From: Strix aluco
Taxonomy: Eukaryota; Chordata; Aves; Strigiformes; Strigidae
Reading direction: 5' to 3'
Length of the DNA stretch: 64,000 nucleotides
Assembly (NCBI RefSeq): GCF_031877795.1
Contig: NC_133932.1
Location: 89,557,994 to 89,621,993, forward strand
Made by a program: the position numbers and the translations under genes
Notes under the pieces: generated by a model
The model's database searches: none
The model's input: only the letters and a program-made list of their open reading frames with translations
What the model was told of the DNA's origin: nothing
Shown: positions 12,901 to 26,741 of the stretch, in pieces
Layout: every line of letters starts with the position of its first letter
How positions within the stretch are numbered: the stretch's first letter is position 1

Positions 12901-15860
12901 ACAGTGTCAGAACACCTCTATTTGCTAACTCCAAGGACTTCTGCTCCATCTCTACAGCAGTGGCATGGATCTCAGCTGGGTTCTCCCTCCCATCAGACTG
13001 TGTTCTCAGAAAGTGGAGTCTCTCTGCTCACCACACTCCACTGACTCCATCTTGATCACTGTGTAATGCTTCTGGTACTTTTTAAAAGATGTTTGCCAGT
13101 GACAGTGTATCAAAAAGATCAGAAGCATGAGCATGCTTTTAATAACACATACCTTTCTTTAATAAGTTCCTTGTTCTGACACAGACATGATTTCTATATT
13201 ATTGATAATCCTGTATGTTTGGGGTTTTGTTTTATGTAGTATCTTAATATAGTTGCTGTATGCTGCTGGGAGAAGAAGAGTTAATGTAAGTACTTTTTTT
13301 TCCTACGAGGGCCTTGTTTAAAGGATAGATGGACTTTAAAAGAGTTCTATTGATCACCACTCACTAAAGCTGTTATTAGCAGAGGAAAAACTCACAATTT
13401 ACAGATGTCTGATTCAGCAACTCTTACTACTAATTATAGCTTCATGCTGTAAATCTAATGAGCCTTTTTCATAAATAAAAATAAACATTGTCAATATTAA
13501 CTAGAGCGAGATGATACAAACGGTGTCCATATACTTTACCTAAACAGGTTGTTCATACAACAAGATCTAGATAATGTTCTTTCTAATGACAGAAAGAGAC
13601 TGGGACAGATTCACAGGCATTGCATTCCAGAGGCAGCTCATTTCATGGCAGTTGCTACAGCCTTCTATGATATGAAGTGGGCGTTCAACTAAAATGAGCT
13701 TTTGGGACCCTTATTTTAGAAATAGAGCTTTGGCTTCAAGATAACTTGCATCACCACTCTCCCTCTAGTACCAAGTTATGTTACTGTAATGCACATTTCC
13801 AACGAAAGGCAGAGGCAGACTCGGTTTTCTCCTTTTCTCCCTGATGTTAATAGTAAGAGTACTCCCAGAGAAAGAGGGAGATCAGGATCCTGTTTCCCAT
13901 ACAGTTTGTACATTTGATCCAATAGGATAAGCCATAAACCAGGACTCAGAGCAGCACTAACCCAAGAACCAAATTCTCCTTTTGTTTTTACAGTATACAG
14001 ATCAAGCTATTTCTTGGTTCCCATCTCTCTCAGCATCATCACCTATTATCTGAATTGAACTCCGGGCTGTCTGGATGAGGTAGGTTTAAGTGTATCTAAC
14101 AGATGGAGCCTCTTCTGTGACTTAGGTGATGCATAAATGAAGTATAAATTAATCACTTCGGCACCCACTTTTCTTTTGCAGGTGAAGGCCATACTCGGGG
14201 ACTGTTTTTTTCTCCAGAACAAAGGTGGTATTACATTTTTAAGAGTCTCTAATGCTCACATACTGATTGTGAGAAGGCAATAGGAGATATTCTATGATAT
14301 TTAGGTGTCTGAAATCCACCAGAATTATATGTTATACAGAATTTAGACACTGAACATGCCCAAAAAAATCTCAAAACGCAAGCTGGCTACGAAACGTTAG
14401 TGTTATCTTAACCTCACTTTCCTTTTTCTTTTTTATATTTATTGCTTCACTTCTCTTTCTCCAGATAAATACATATTTTTAATTATATTTTTGTTTAAAA
14501 AACACAATTAAAATGTATTTTTTAAAGATATGAAGAGGAAACTACAGAACTATTCCACTGTATTTGTGCACAGAAGAAGAACAAATTTTATTACATTTCT
14601 CCATATTTACTTTGGTTAAAGAACAACATAACTACCATGACACAGCTATATTTTAGAGACAGGAGAACAAATGGAATAGGAAATTAAGTTCTTCTTGTAC
14701 TGGAAGGGGAAACTGAATGAAAAGGCAGTTGTTAAACATTTTGGGTGACTTGCTGAAAGATTAATAAATTATGTTATTGTGTTCAGAACTTACATTTGCC
14801 ATCTAAATGTCTAAGTGGTTTTCCGGCTAACAGTTTGGGGTGTGTTTGGAGAAAATAAACCATCTGACTTCTGGATGACTCAAACATGTAAGATCTAAGC
14901 AACAAAGGTATTATATACTTTGCCAGTACACTTCACACACTTCACTCTTCTTCTCTCTAACAGATACAAACTGAAGATTACATCTTATTCTTTGTTATTA
15001 ATCTACTTTGTCCTCTTTACTTCACTAAGCCCTAAGTCGGAAATGCTTGTTATATCTGGAAGAAGACTATGTTCCAAGTTATTTTTGGTCCTTTGATATG
15101 TAAGGACTTCATTCATTTAAACTAAGTATTTTATCGTAGAGCTTGGCACATCGGTTAGGATTGGTGCTGGGGTGAGGCTGGTAATGTTGCTTGTTATTAA
15201 AGTTGCCCAACACTTCCCATTATGAAGCCTGTTTTCAGCTGCATATCGCTTTGCCAAACCTTAAATGTTTGGGCTGAAATTTTCCATGCCAGGTGTCTGC
15301 CTCAGGCAGAAATATTTCAGGAAGTTTTATCCAAAATGGTACAGCTGTTTCTGAGAATGAGGTTAAAGAAAATTTGTTGTTTAGCAATGTTGAAAAAATA
15401 CTGGCGACCTTTTCCTGAACAAGTTCAAGTGTTTTTAAGCATAAAGCAGAAGGTCAAAGTTTGGGGTGACAGGAAAGTGGAGAGGGAGAAGCTGCCTTTC
15501 TGTCAGTGATGTATGTCTGCATAGAAATGTCCAAACTTTAAAACTTTCAAAAGTCTCCCTTTTTAGTGTATTCAGCAGGGACTTGTAGGCTGAGCCTTGG
15601 GCTCTAATCTCAGCTGAAGTCACTTTTTTTGTGGTTTTTTTGACTCTTCAGGTGACCCTCTGGGGCTAAAACCAGCCAATAGGAAACATTAGGGAAAGAG
15701 ACTTATGCATCACTTAAGACCACATCAAGCAGAGCCTAAATTCAGACATTACGGTTCTGTGAAACTGGGGTCCTCACTGGGTATGACCCGGTTCCTCATT
15801 ACATTGTCTGTTCACCCAAATATGCATGTGCTTTCCTGAGGAAAGCAAAATAGAACTACA

Positions 15861-16440
15861 GTGGAAGATTTGAGCCTCCCTGGTGACTGTTTGTTTCTTC
15901 CATCCATCCTAGATGTGGACATGGGAAGTGACACTGGAAAAAACCCAGGCACCAGTAACTTGGACACGGAGAGCAGGAGCAGTCTGGGGCTGTCCATGGA
16001 CAGCTGCACACCGGCCAGGCCATGGGGTGGGGAGAACAGACCTACCAACGAGCCTGGGAGGGAATATGGAGGTGTGGAAAACATGGGGATATGGGGATTG
16101 GAAACCAAGCAAAAGGAGTAAGCAAGGCAAGCAGAACTGAAGGAGATGGATACATGGCAAAACTGGGGAAAAAAAGGTAAGAAAAACAAAAAAAAATAAA
16201 TTAAAAGGAAGCAAAATAGGATAAGAGCAGAAAAAGATCACTGGAGGGAATAAGTTAGAGAGAGAGCTGGAAAACTCATCCTGAACATGGAGAACAGTAA
16301 GAGAGGTGTGTGATAGAGATGAAGTATAGAGACAGGCCTGAAGCATAAGGAATCTTGGACCAGGTGCCAAAAGCAGGAAAGAGGGTGGTACACAGACATG
16401 GCAAAGTGGATCAAACTCAAACTCCAAGGGCTGTAGGTGC
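15861..16440. other. G/A-rich block with possible splice acceptor, unresolved
   Basis: This block is richer in G and less repetitive than its surroundings. A pyrimidine-rich tract ending in CAG-like TAG at about 15911 resembles a 3' splice site. Downstream on the plus strand an open frame reaches about 16118, and long minus-strand open frames overlap it. None gives recognisable homology, and their Pro/Ser/Leu-rich minus-strand translation is typical of chance frames. It may be a lncRNA exon, part of an old repeat, or nothing. Confidence 0.25.
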
Positions 16441-18539
16441 TCAGCAGTGTTTTCTCCAGGGCCTGCAGACGGACCGATGGCTACTGCATGTGACAGTAAA
16501 ATTCTAAGGGCCCGGACATGGGCTCAAGCACTATCTCACAACCAATCTGCTTAATCATTATTAATTAATTACATTCCCTGACACAGTTTTAGTCCAAATA
16601 CCAGTCTCCCAGACCATTCCCAGGCATAGTTTAGGGATAGCACAAGCCACAGATTGTTCACAGTTGTTGCTATAGATGAAGGCAACCTTCACAGAGGTGA
16701 AAGACTATTTTAACTACATGGGCTCAAATTGTTCCATGCCACACAACCAGGTCCGCAGAATGGGTCTTGGTTCACATTATTTGGTAGTATAGACATTGCC
16801 TAAGGCTATAACTGTACTGTTAAATGAAAAAGGGCCAGGGAATGACTCAAGTACTGAGCTGTTGCTGATTGATCATACAGATTAAGAGTTAGCTCACTCA
16901 CAGCCTTGGTTTTGGACCTCAAAACCTAGGAAACATCTACTTCAGAGGGTTTTTTGGTAGTATGAATGTGAGCTGTTTGGTGACATTTGGCCTAGGGGAC
17001 AAGTCAGCAGGCTCTTTTACTTAGTGGTATAAAGATAGCATGATAGATTGAAATCAAATGCTTCTGGAAATAAATCCACTGTAGAGAAAAAGATGAGTAA
17101 AACTGAAGTTATCAACACTGTCAAAATGTACTAAAAAAAATTGTAGTTTTACAGAGTTAATTTCATGCTTCTGTTTTGGCTAACAAGTTGGATTAATAAG
17201 GAAAAGGCTTATGAAATAAAGGAGTAAAAACAAAGACAATCCTAAACGTACATTTTAACTGACAAAACCCAAGCAGGTATTTGTGCTAGAAATAGAGAGA
17301 CTCAAAGCATGTATCAACAGGTATTGTGCAGTGATGAAGTATCCCTTCAGCTGCCCTTGTGACACAAGTGACATATTGCTGTCTCTGGTTTTATAAATTG
17401 TAACCTTAAAATATAGCTAAGGATATCAACACCTGCTTAGCTGATCTTGTATTAAATCCAGGCAGAAGCTGTCAGAACTTCATTTCAGTGTAGGCAGGCC
17501 TATGCAGGAACTGAGGAGTGGCCTGTGCAAGATTTTATGGCATACTAAATCAGTGTGGAAAACTTTCAGCCCACACTCCTCTTTTTGCCCACTGAGATGA
17601 AGTATGTTTGGCAGATCAAAGCTAATATTAGAGGATGAATACTGATGGTTTTTTCAGTAGATCAGATCTCACAGACCTGGCTGAAAAACATATAGTGTGT
17701 TCCTGAAAGCACAGGTATAGAAAAAAATGCCAGGGGGCATAGAGGAAATGATACATGTCAATACAAATAACTATCACTCTGGGTGAAATTCCAGTCCATG
17801 AACTTCATTAATTTGGTGGTAGTTTGCCAGATTGCAAATCCCACCAGCAGAAAAACAATAAAACAGAGGATTCAGTCACTCTCCATTGAGCTACTCTTCT
17901 CAGTTTCCACTATTCCTTTAACCCACAGTTAAACTACATATCTTCATCCTCATCCTGAGCAGTTATCATGAGGTCTCAGCTTATACCATAAGGATAATAT
18001 ACTAAATGCACAATCTTCTGCAGATTTCAGCAATTTTCCACAAAAAGTAACGCTAAATTTAAGACAGCTATTAGCCAAGATCCCTCAATCTCAAACACTA
18101 CAGCAAAACATCTTCCAGCTACCACTTACAAACCAACATTAGACTTCATTCATATCTGTAAACATAAACCTATATACACTGTGATTCATGAAAGACACAC
18201 CAAACCTAGAATAACCTCTAAAATATATGTGCATATATTTGAAACTTGGTAGGAGTTAAGGCTGCCCACTGACCACCTCAGGGGGAGGGTACATACTTGC
18301 TCTAGGAAGGTGGGAGGGTGAAAGAAAAGTCATGGAGGTTGATAAGAGGAATACATGAGTACTGTTTAGATGATATATAAATGAGTCAACTGATTATTCC
18401 CTTGCTTTCCATGGCTTGCACAGGCAAGATAAGCAGTCTAGCAACCATGACACTAACCTAACTATGTGTCTCACAGTGATAATATAGCTGTTTCAAAGTT
18501 CACTTTGCTATAGTCCCAAAATAGACTTTTCAAAACAAC

Positions 18540-18690
18540 CATAGAATCATAGAACCATATAACAATTTGTGTTGGAAGGAACCTTAAAGATAAGCGTAGT
18601 TCCAACCCTCCTGCCATGGGCAGGGACACCTTCCACTAGACCAAAGGCTCCACTTGCTCAAAACCCCATCCAACCTGGTCCTGAGTAAAT
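18540..18690 (-). mobile_element. CR1 LINE 3' end fragment
   Basis: Reading the plus strand, the copy begins with the ATAGAATCATAGAA terminal repeats. The conserved GGAAGGAACC block and the CATGGGCAGGGACACCTTCC motif follow, and homology fades near CAACCTGGTCCTGAG. This is the last ~150 bp of CR1 in reverse orientation, of the same 3' type as the copy at 26.7 kb but more diverged. It carries no coding sequence. Confidence 0.92.
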
Positions 18691-20340
18691 CTATTACTAA
18701 ATACTTCCACTCCCCAGGTCTTGGCTTCTGAGAGTGTCACAGGGAAACAAGGGACATCAAGAGACACAACACAATGGGAGATGCAAGAAATAAGGTCTGA
18801 AAATCAGGCGATTTACTGAAGACAAAAGGGACCTGGTGGTTCATCAAGTTTGTTTTCCTAATGTTGCAGACAGTCATATCATAAGATGTCCCTCATAAAT
18901 TTATGAAGCTGCATCTAAAGAAAGGTTGTCTTGTTTGTTTGTTTAACCACTCTAATCTGTTTTGGAGCCTCAGTATTCCAGCAGTTAAAACTTTCTTCTC
19001 ATTTGCACATATTCCTGGCTAGTTTACATGCACCTAGTTTTTATGCCAACATTGTCCCTTATCATAGCTTTTTCCCTTTCTGGCATTAAATCCTTAACAT
19101 ATTTAGAGAAAGTAATCAAAACCTCATCTCAGTCTTCATTTCAGTAAGTTAAATACCATGCCTATTCAGTTTCTTCTCAGAAGACAGATTCTTCATTTCC
19201 GTAGCTGTTCTGTCTTTCCTGCTTCCTTCTTGTTTTAGCTTAACACATTTTTAAACATATGGATGGTCAAAACTGTAAATAATGTGAAGGAGGCTTCATC
19301 AAAGCCTCATCTGAGTCTCTGTACCTCTGATATATTCTATGTGTCATATGCCTTTTTCAGTACTGGATCACACTGCTGTGATTAATTAGCACATCTTGTC
19401 TTCCCTCTCAGGAAGACATCTTGCAGATAATAACAGGAATCCTTATAATCCTCTTCCTCCAAGTTTGTCAGTCTGTCAGCTCAGCCTGCATCATTTAACT
19501 GTGTTGTCAATGCCTCCTCATTTTGTATCACACACATTTTATCAACAGAGTGTACCAATTAAAATATTAAGTAACACCATCTCAAGTATGATCTTTGTTA
19601 CACTTCTTGAGGAACCTTTCTGAAATACATTTTTTTCCTTCTTCAACTCTACATGTTTAATTTCCTTCTTAAGTTGTTCCTTCCCAAATTCTTAATCTTA
19701 ACTCTTTTTCCCTAGATAGTTTTACCATTTTCTCACTAACTCTGTTCACCTGCTTCACTAGTGTTCTCATTATGTTATTGCTTCCCTGTTTCTTGCTGTA
19801 CACATTTCTGCCTTCTTGTATTCCTTTATCCATAGACATGTACTGAAATTAACTGTTGATTTTCTGTAATTCTATCTATTTACCTCAGCCTTTTCTCAGT
19901 ATTTCTCAATATCTAGTTATAGATTCAGACACTTCACTCCAAACTATTAATGTTGAATGTCATATTGTAAAACAATATATTTAATATACTCATTAATGAA
20001 CACTGCAAAACATTGAGAAGCTTGTCCACAGCTTGCTGATGTTAATGGAAAGATTCCTTCCTGACTTCTATGGTCATTGGGATCCACTACACAAAAATAA
20101 AAGCAAACTGTTTCAGAAACTGTACCTGGTAGTTCTAAGTAGGTCAGCCAAACCACAGAATCACCTATGACCCTCTGCTGTTTGGCTGGGGTGGAGATGC
20201 ACCATGTATTTGTACTGACTGTATCAACATATACAACAGAAATAAAAACAACATTAAAAACACTCTGTTACATCCAATGTATAAATATCACATTCAGACA
20301 CTGCAGTGCAACATAAAATGAAGTACACCAGTCTGACACT
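18691..20340. other. T-rich intergenic DNA, nothing recognised
   Basis: AT-rich and pyrimidine-rich on the plus strand, especially 18940-19900. No gene, RNA or transposon was recognised between the two CR1 fragments. Confidence 0.65.
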
Positions 20341-20545
20341 GAATCACAAAATCACAGAATGGTTGAGGTTAGAAGGGACCTCTGGAGGTCATCTGGTCCA
20401 ACCCCCCTTCTCAGACAAGGCCACCTACAACCAGTTGGCCAGAACCATGTCCAGAAGGCTTCTGAATATCTCCAAGGATGGAGACTTCACAGCCTCTCTT
20501 ATAACCTGTGCCAGTGCTTGGTCACCCTCACAGTAAAGTGTTCTG
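20341..20545 (-). mobile_element. CR1 LINE 3' fragment of a different subfamily
   Basis: The plus strand shows the reverse complement of a CR1 tail: ATCACAGAATGG, then GAAGGGACCTCTGGAGGTCA, a CAACCCCC block and a segment ending near GTCACCCTCACAGTAAAG. The 3' sequence differs from the copies at 18.5 and 26.7 kb, so a different CR1 subfamily inserted here. Two overlapping open frames (76 and 110 codons) are accidental readings of this antisense copy. Confidence 0.92.
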
Positions 20546-23500
20546 TATCATCCTCCAGGTTCTCAGTATATTGTTATGACACCACTTCAGGAACCCTTCT
20601 CTTCTTTTCTCCTCTAGGTTCTTTCAAAATATGGGAATCATATCTTTCCAGATGTTCTGTATTTACACAACATGCCAATTCACAGCCCTAGAAAAGATCT
20701 CTGGTGGTTTTGGTTTGGGGGTTCTGTGTGTCTTTTTTTTTTTTCCCTTTAGACACATTATTAGCTTTTGTTGAATTAACAATGAAGACTGAACTTCTTC
20801 ATCATTAAAGAGCTTTTAACGTCTTAATGTTCTCATGCCATTCTTTATCATCTTATGCATGGCAACTCCATCAAGCAGCAAGTTACATCTGTCATAAATT
20901 ACCAGATTCAAACCTGCTAGTACATTCTGCACCACATCTGCTTTCTTCTCAGCTAAAATAGGAGAGGTGATGAACAAGGGCAGTCCTTATAGCTCCATAA
21001 TGGTATTACAGTTGTCTAAATCTTTCCAGGATTGCTTTTCTGAGGTCTGTGAGATAATCTTATTAGTATCATGCAAATCCTCTGAGCAAAAAAGGGACTC
21101 AGATAGTTCCACTGAGATTTTCTTATTTTCCTCTGAGAGAAAAAAATTGTATTGAAATCTTAATATAACCAGTAGAAATCTGGGAAGAAATTTTCACTAT
21201 AAAATGCTGGTTGGTGAAAATGCTTGCAAACCGCAACATTTTTTTTTAGACTCAGATTGTGCTCTCCTTTGAGCAGACAAGCTAAAAGAAGTAGATCTTG
21301 GCACTTATTTCAGTATGAAGCCTCCAAAGATAACCCAGAAATCAGTGAATCTGCAATGACAGTATTTTTTCTTCACCATTATTTTGGTGATGTTCCAATG
21401 GGAAAGCAACAGGAATCTGACAGTTAAAGTTGTCATTTTCTGAGCTACAAACAGAACTGGGGATCTTGAAAAAACTGAAAAATCTACAGTATCACTCCAT
21501 CCTTTTATTATATTACTCCTCTGCAGAACCTAGAATGCCTTAGCTATGCTGTCTCTAAGCTACTTAGTATCACCTAGAGCTTTGTTGGATTTTTTTCTTT
21601 CAGAAGTTTGGGGATTCTTTCTTTTTTTGGTTGGCTGTTGCCAATGTTTAGTTGCATTCTGTCTGCTTGTGCTTCTTCTGTGTACCAAACTAGTAAGCTA
21701 TGCTACTCAGGAAAAGTAACCATCATCTTCCTTTGGGGCTACAGAAAGACTCAGTCATACTACATTTCAGTGATAAACACAGCAGTAATCACTTCAGACA
21801 AGAGACAGGAGTATGAGTTGAAAAAGGTACTTGAAATGTAACATTATTAATACAGAATTAATCATAGAAAATTTTATAATACAATGCAACATAATGATAA
21901 AGCAAAACAATCTCTAAATAATATATTTAATCATTTCTATATCCTGTGGTTTACATGTGATCAGACTTATTTTCAAACTGGGTAATAACATCATTCTTCG
22001 GGTTCAATCCCAAATGCCAAATTTCAGTCCAGAATGATTTTTTTACAACTAAGTTATAAATCCCTGAAAACAGGGGGATATAATGGAAACACTGACTACA
22101 ATATCATAAATAAAAGCCTTCCTCTGAAGGATTTCCAAGATTTCCAGTTCATAAAAAGTTTAATGTTTCAATTGAGACTTACACCAAACTTCAAATAATG
22201 ACACACTACAAATGATAGCAAGCAGTACAAATAAAGTAAATTTACTCATGAGGCGTTGCTGGTAACTGTTCATGTCTCAGAAGTGAAAAACCCCAAGCTA
22301 AAAGGCAGCATGATAGCCCATATCCTGTAAAACCACACATTTATTTCCAAGTAGGCTTCACTATAGCCGGAACTCAACCAATGCCATACTCTTTCCAGTA
22401 AGAATGCTTCTATTGTAAAATAAATAGTATACTTTTTGCATCACTGTTCTTTATGTGCAGAGATCATTTTACAGTTAATTTTTGTTTCTCCCAAAAGGTA
22501 GCATTGTAAACATTTATCCTTCAGTGCAAACCTTTTTTTTTTTTCCCTTAGCCTTAACCCACTGAAACAGCTGTTTCACTTGCATTTTCCTATGTTTCAA
22601 AGGCTATACTAACTGAACAAATATAGACATATGGGAAAATTTGTATACCTGTTTCTGTTCTGGAAGTGCTGATTTTTGTGACGTTAAGTAGGTTATATGA
22701 TGGAATCACTAGTAGCAGTTTTCTGACTTGTTTACTTTGCATTCACTAGTGCAAGGCAGGCTTTAATCATTAACATGCAGATGTCACTAGTTCTTATCGA
22801 TTTTCAGTGGTGTGGGGGTTAATTTTTTCTTTTTTTGGTGAGGTCTAAACCGATGGACTTATATTCTTTTGATCCTATGCTGTTAGCCGTCTATGATTTG
22901 GTACCATTTATATTGCACTCTGCTACACTTACCAATATCATACTACATTTGGTTAAAATAGTCCAACTAAAAAAAAAAATAATATAAAGCATTTGCATAA
23001 TGATTTGCAGCTTTGGACTTGGAAACAAAAAATCTGAACTCTACTGCCTTGGCAAGACAGTGCTCAAAATTCTCTATCTTAACAATAAGGCTTCTCTAAG
23101 ATGTCAGTAGAGCAAAGGCAGACCACAGCCCAGTTCCCCATATTTCTTTCTCCTTTTTCAAGCACTCATCAGGGAGAGATAGCCAGTTAATTCTGAAGAC
23201 CTATCCTTGACCACTGACAAGAGAGGAAACCCAGGGCAACATGATTCTAATCATGAGCACTTCAGCTAAATATCTAAGAAAGGTGGAGTGACCTTGGGCC
23301 TTGAACAGGAGCTCACTGAACTCAAGTGGACAATTAGAGAGGCACTAGACCAGCTTCCGAGGAGTGTCCCAATTTAAGAATGTATTTCAACTCAGTGGTT
23401 AGTACAAACCATGCTGGAATGCAATACTGCTCCATTGGCTTCTCATCACTCTATCTTTCTCTATTTCTGTTTCAAGCCCTCACAGACATTCATCCTGTCA

Positions 23501-26500
23501 TGGCTGATTGCCATTGTGAGAAAAATTACAATCCTTATGCTGAAAGTTATTTCAAAACAGCATATTTGGAAACTAAATGAAATGGTCTGAATAGAAATGC
23601 AGTGTACTTGCAGTCAGCTGGAAATTCCTTTTTCCCATTTCTTTTTCTTCCTTTTAGCATTTAAAAATTAAATGTAACTATTCTTCCCTTGAGATTATAT
23701 TTTACTGTTATTCATTGCCTTTTATCAGTATCTTCAAGCAGTTTACAGAAATCAGTGTTTCCTAACACTTTTTATGTACGCAGATTTTCAGAACCCTGGC
23801 AGACAATTTTTCATGTTTATAGTTAGAGGAGTTACTGCCCTATGTTTTCAACTTGGCCAACTGTCTTAGATCATCATCAGTGTTACGAAACGACAGAACA
23901 GGATATGCATCTGCGCCTCAACTGCCACATTTTACAGTCCAGTTTATTAATGAGCACCTACCTTCATTGCAATTTAATCTAATATTCTGTACTGCAAACT
24001 GTGGCTGACACATGGCTCATATCCTATCCTTCCTTGCCTGCTATTGAGGAATTAATCCTTTGGAAAGAGATAGCAAAGGCATCTGGGTGCTGTAATGCTT
24101 TAAGCTACCACAGCTAAATCTCCCAGTACTTATCTCTCAGAGTCCACATTGAGTTTAATGGGTTTTGGATTAGCCCTTAAATAAAGAAACTATAGTACAG
24201 GGAATTTAATTGATCTGTCTGAGGTCACACAGTAGCTGAGCAACAGAACTGGTGTAAAACAAAGGAAGAAGAATTGCCAGAATAAGAAAATGCAAAGGTG
24301 GTAGATAAGCAACAGTTTACTTTCCAACTATATGAAGAGAACATTTGCTAAGCTGTATCATTTTTTATTGACTTGGTTAAACTTTTTTTCTTTTTCTTTC
24401 ATACACATAGAGTTAATATCTGTTGCTTAGTTAACAGGATCATTAACAAAGTTGAGTTATCCATACATAAAGATCCCTTGTGTCCAAACACAGAGAACTT
24501 ATGTGTAGTGGTAAGGCAAGGGTAAAAATCACAGCTGATTTCAGACAAAGCTGAAGCTCCTAACTGAAAGCTGAAACACTGAAGCCTGCTCTTTCACAAA
24601 GATTTATCTTCTGCAACAACAGCAAAATTCTTACTTTTAGCGCTACACCCCTCTCAAGTCTTTTCTAGAGCAAATATACCTCACTCTATTTCTGCTAAAA
24701 TTATTTGCATTCAAAATGTTCTTATTTTATTCTAAATTAAGCCATATGCTGCTGGTGACATAAAAAAAAAAAAAGTCTTCCTCTGTCATTTAAATAGATC
24801 AAAGCAAATGTTCACATATAGATGTAAATGACTGTAGAGTTGCTTTTTCTCTAGCTGATCTTTTCTTCCTATGTGGATCTGATGTTTTGCCTCTGAGAAT
24901 AGAACTTATTAGCAACCCTAAAGTAAAAAAAGACAGGATATTTTTCAGCAAGAGCCTCCAGTTTGCCAAACATCCCAGAGTTTGTCTCCAAGGACTTTAA
25001 AAGAAAGGAAAGAATGAAGAACGGAAACCATAAAGCATGCATTACTGCTATCATCTAATTGCTGAATGAATAGCACAGTTGTTTAGTCTGATTGCACTAA
25101 GCTAGTTATCCACTGCAAGCTTCATTGACAAAAAGGGAATCTATACAAATTATAGGGAAATTCAAGCACTAAAGGAATGTTTTGGTTCAGAGGTTTGCAA
25201 CGACTATTGGCTTTGGTTCCTGGCACAGTTTGCCTTTGCCATATGAACTCTGTTGGGCTGGGTCAGCCCAAAGCTTTCCAAAAAGCCTGAGAAGAGGACA
25301 GACTTCCTTGTCATCTGTATCCCATAAATAAATTAAAGTGATGTTCTCCAGTTAGAGTTTGTTTCTTGGCAGGCTAATCTGCAATCAGAGAAAGAAAAGC
25401 CTTTCATTTGTGGACTCTAACTAAAGGAAGGAAGCTTTTGTATGAGGATTCACCAGAGACCAAAATATTAAAAAGTGGAAGAGGAAAAACATATGTTGCA
25501 GTCCCCTGAAAAATAAGTGGATCAAAAAAGTGCTTTAGAGACATGCCCTCAATTGATGATGTCAAAAAAACAAAACATTCTTTTACAAGGAGCAGGCAGA
25601 GTACTTTCACCACCACTACCTTATTTTGGCATAACAAGTTTTTCAGGAACCTTTTTTTCTAATTCATAACCCCTATACAGAAATGGCAAAAAAATTAAAC
25701 AAGCCTAATATGCCAGGTTCCAGTGGGCTTGCATTCTCCCTCTTACAGTGTTGCAGAGTGTATGTATAACTATGTAGAATTACAGGGATATGGATCTCAC
25801 TTCCCTGCTATTTATCTGACATTACAACCAAGAATTAACTGCAACAAGTATAAGCAGTGACACGAGTATATTCAGTGTAGTCTTCTGAATTCTTTATTTC
25901 AGTCACAAAAACATTGCAGCACAGCAGCTACACTTTTCATCTTGCAGCCTACTGCAAAGCTCCATCCATGTTACTACTTGCATTCAGGCTCTTGTCTCTC
26001 ATGTCCTCAGACTATTTCTTTTAAATTTTCTTGTGCTCTTTGCTTCACTGAAGTGAACTTTCAGTAGCTATGAATTTCCTAGTTAAATCTCTGTGAAATC
26101 TGATGACACCCACCAAAATATCTCATTTTTTTCCACACTGAATGATTATGAAATAAAATGAAAGCAGGAACATGGTAGGAGGCTGCAGTTAGAGACAACT
26201 TATCTCTAGAGGGACTTCTGTGAGTCTCTGACCTTTGTAGAAAGCATAAACACTCCACTCCCAGGTCAAACTTCCTTGTTTTGGAGGCCCCCTGTGCCTG
26301 GCACAGCTGATCAGGGGACCTGCTCTCCACTGTCCAAAGCAACAGTACCTGTGTTACAGATGCTGCAGTGTGGGAGGTGAGACAGGGACTTAACTGAATG
26401 AGTCACACAAAATAAATAAAGAAATGCTTAACGGTTATCAAATTATAATGCCAAGACAGCCTTTTGTTAGTATGACTTCTTCCGTCTGGAAGATGAGTTT

Positions 26501-26741
26501 AAGCTTTGCCAACAAAAGAGCTGTTTAGCTGCAGCTCCATCAGCCCTTGGTGAGTATAGCAATATCAGCCACACCAATAAGCCATTCTAAATATCAACAA
26601 GTTTTGAGATCTGTTGCTCTGACATCTGTATCAACTGCTATAATATACCTCAATGAATAAGTATTATTTGAATATTGGTTTCATCTTACCTTTGAATGTT
26701 TTGTCATCTCAAATTTGGAGCCTTTTTAAACTACATTATAA
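20546..26741. other. AT-rich intergenic DNA, no gene seen
   Basis: No coding exon, RNA gene or young transposon was recognised. Homopolymer T and A runs occur (for example 20733-20744 and 24761-24773). One MIR-like fragment at 24.2 kb is listed separately. Confidence 0.65.
24211..24265 (+). mobile_element. MIR-like ancient SINE fragment
   Basis: A short stretch containing CTGAGGTCACACAGTAGCTG followed by AGCAACAGAACTGG matches the remembered pattern of the MIR/CORE-SINE core (AGGTCACACAGC, then the GCAGAGCTGG block). MIR is an ancient tRNA-derived SINE shared by amniotes and usually very diverged in birds. The match is short, so the call is tentative. Confidence 0.5.

Larger units (their letters stand above)
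6682..18539. other. Long AT-rich intergenic stretch, no confident gene
   Basis: No protein family, RNA gene or recent transposon was recognised. Open stretches are short and lack homology. Two local oddities are given separately: a near-palindrome at 6919-6942 and a G/A-rich block with a possible splice acceptor at 15.86-16.44 kb. Anonymous conserved non-coding elements may be present but cannot be recognised without alignment. Confidence 0.65.
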
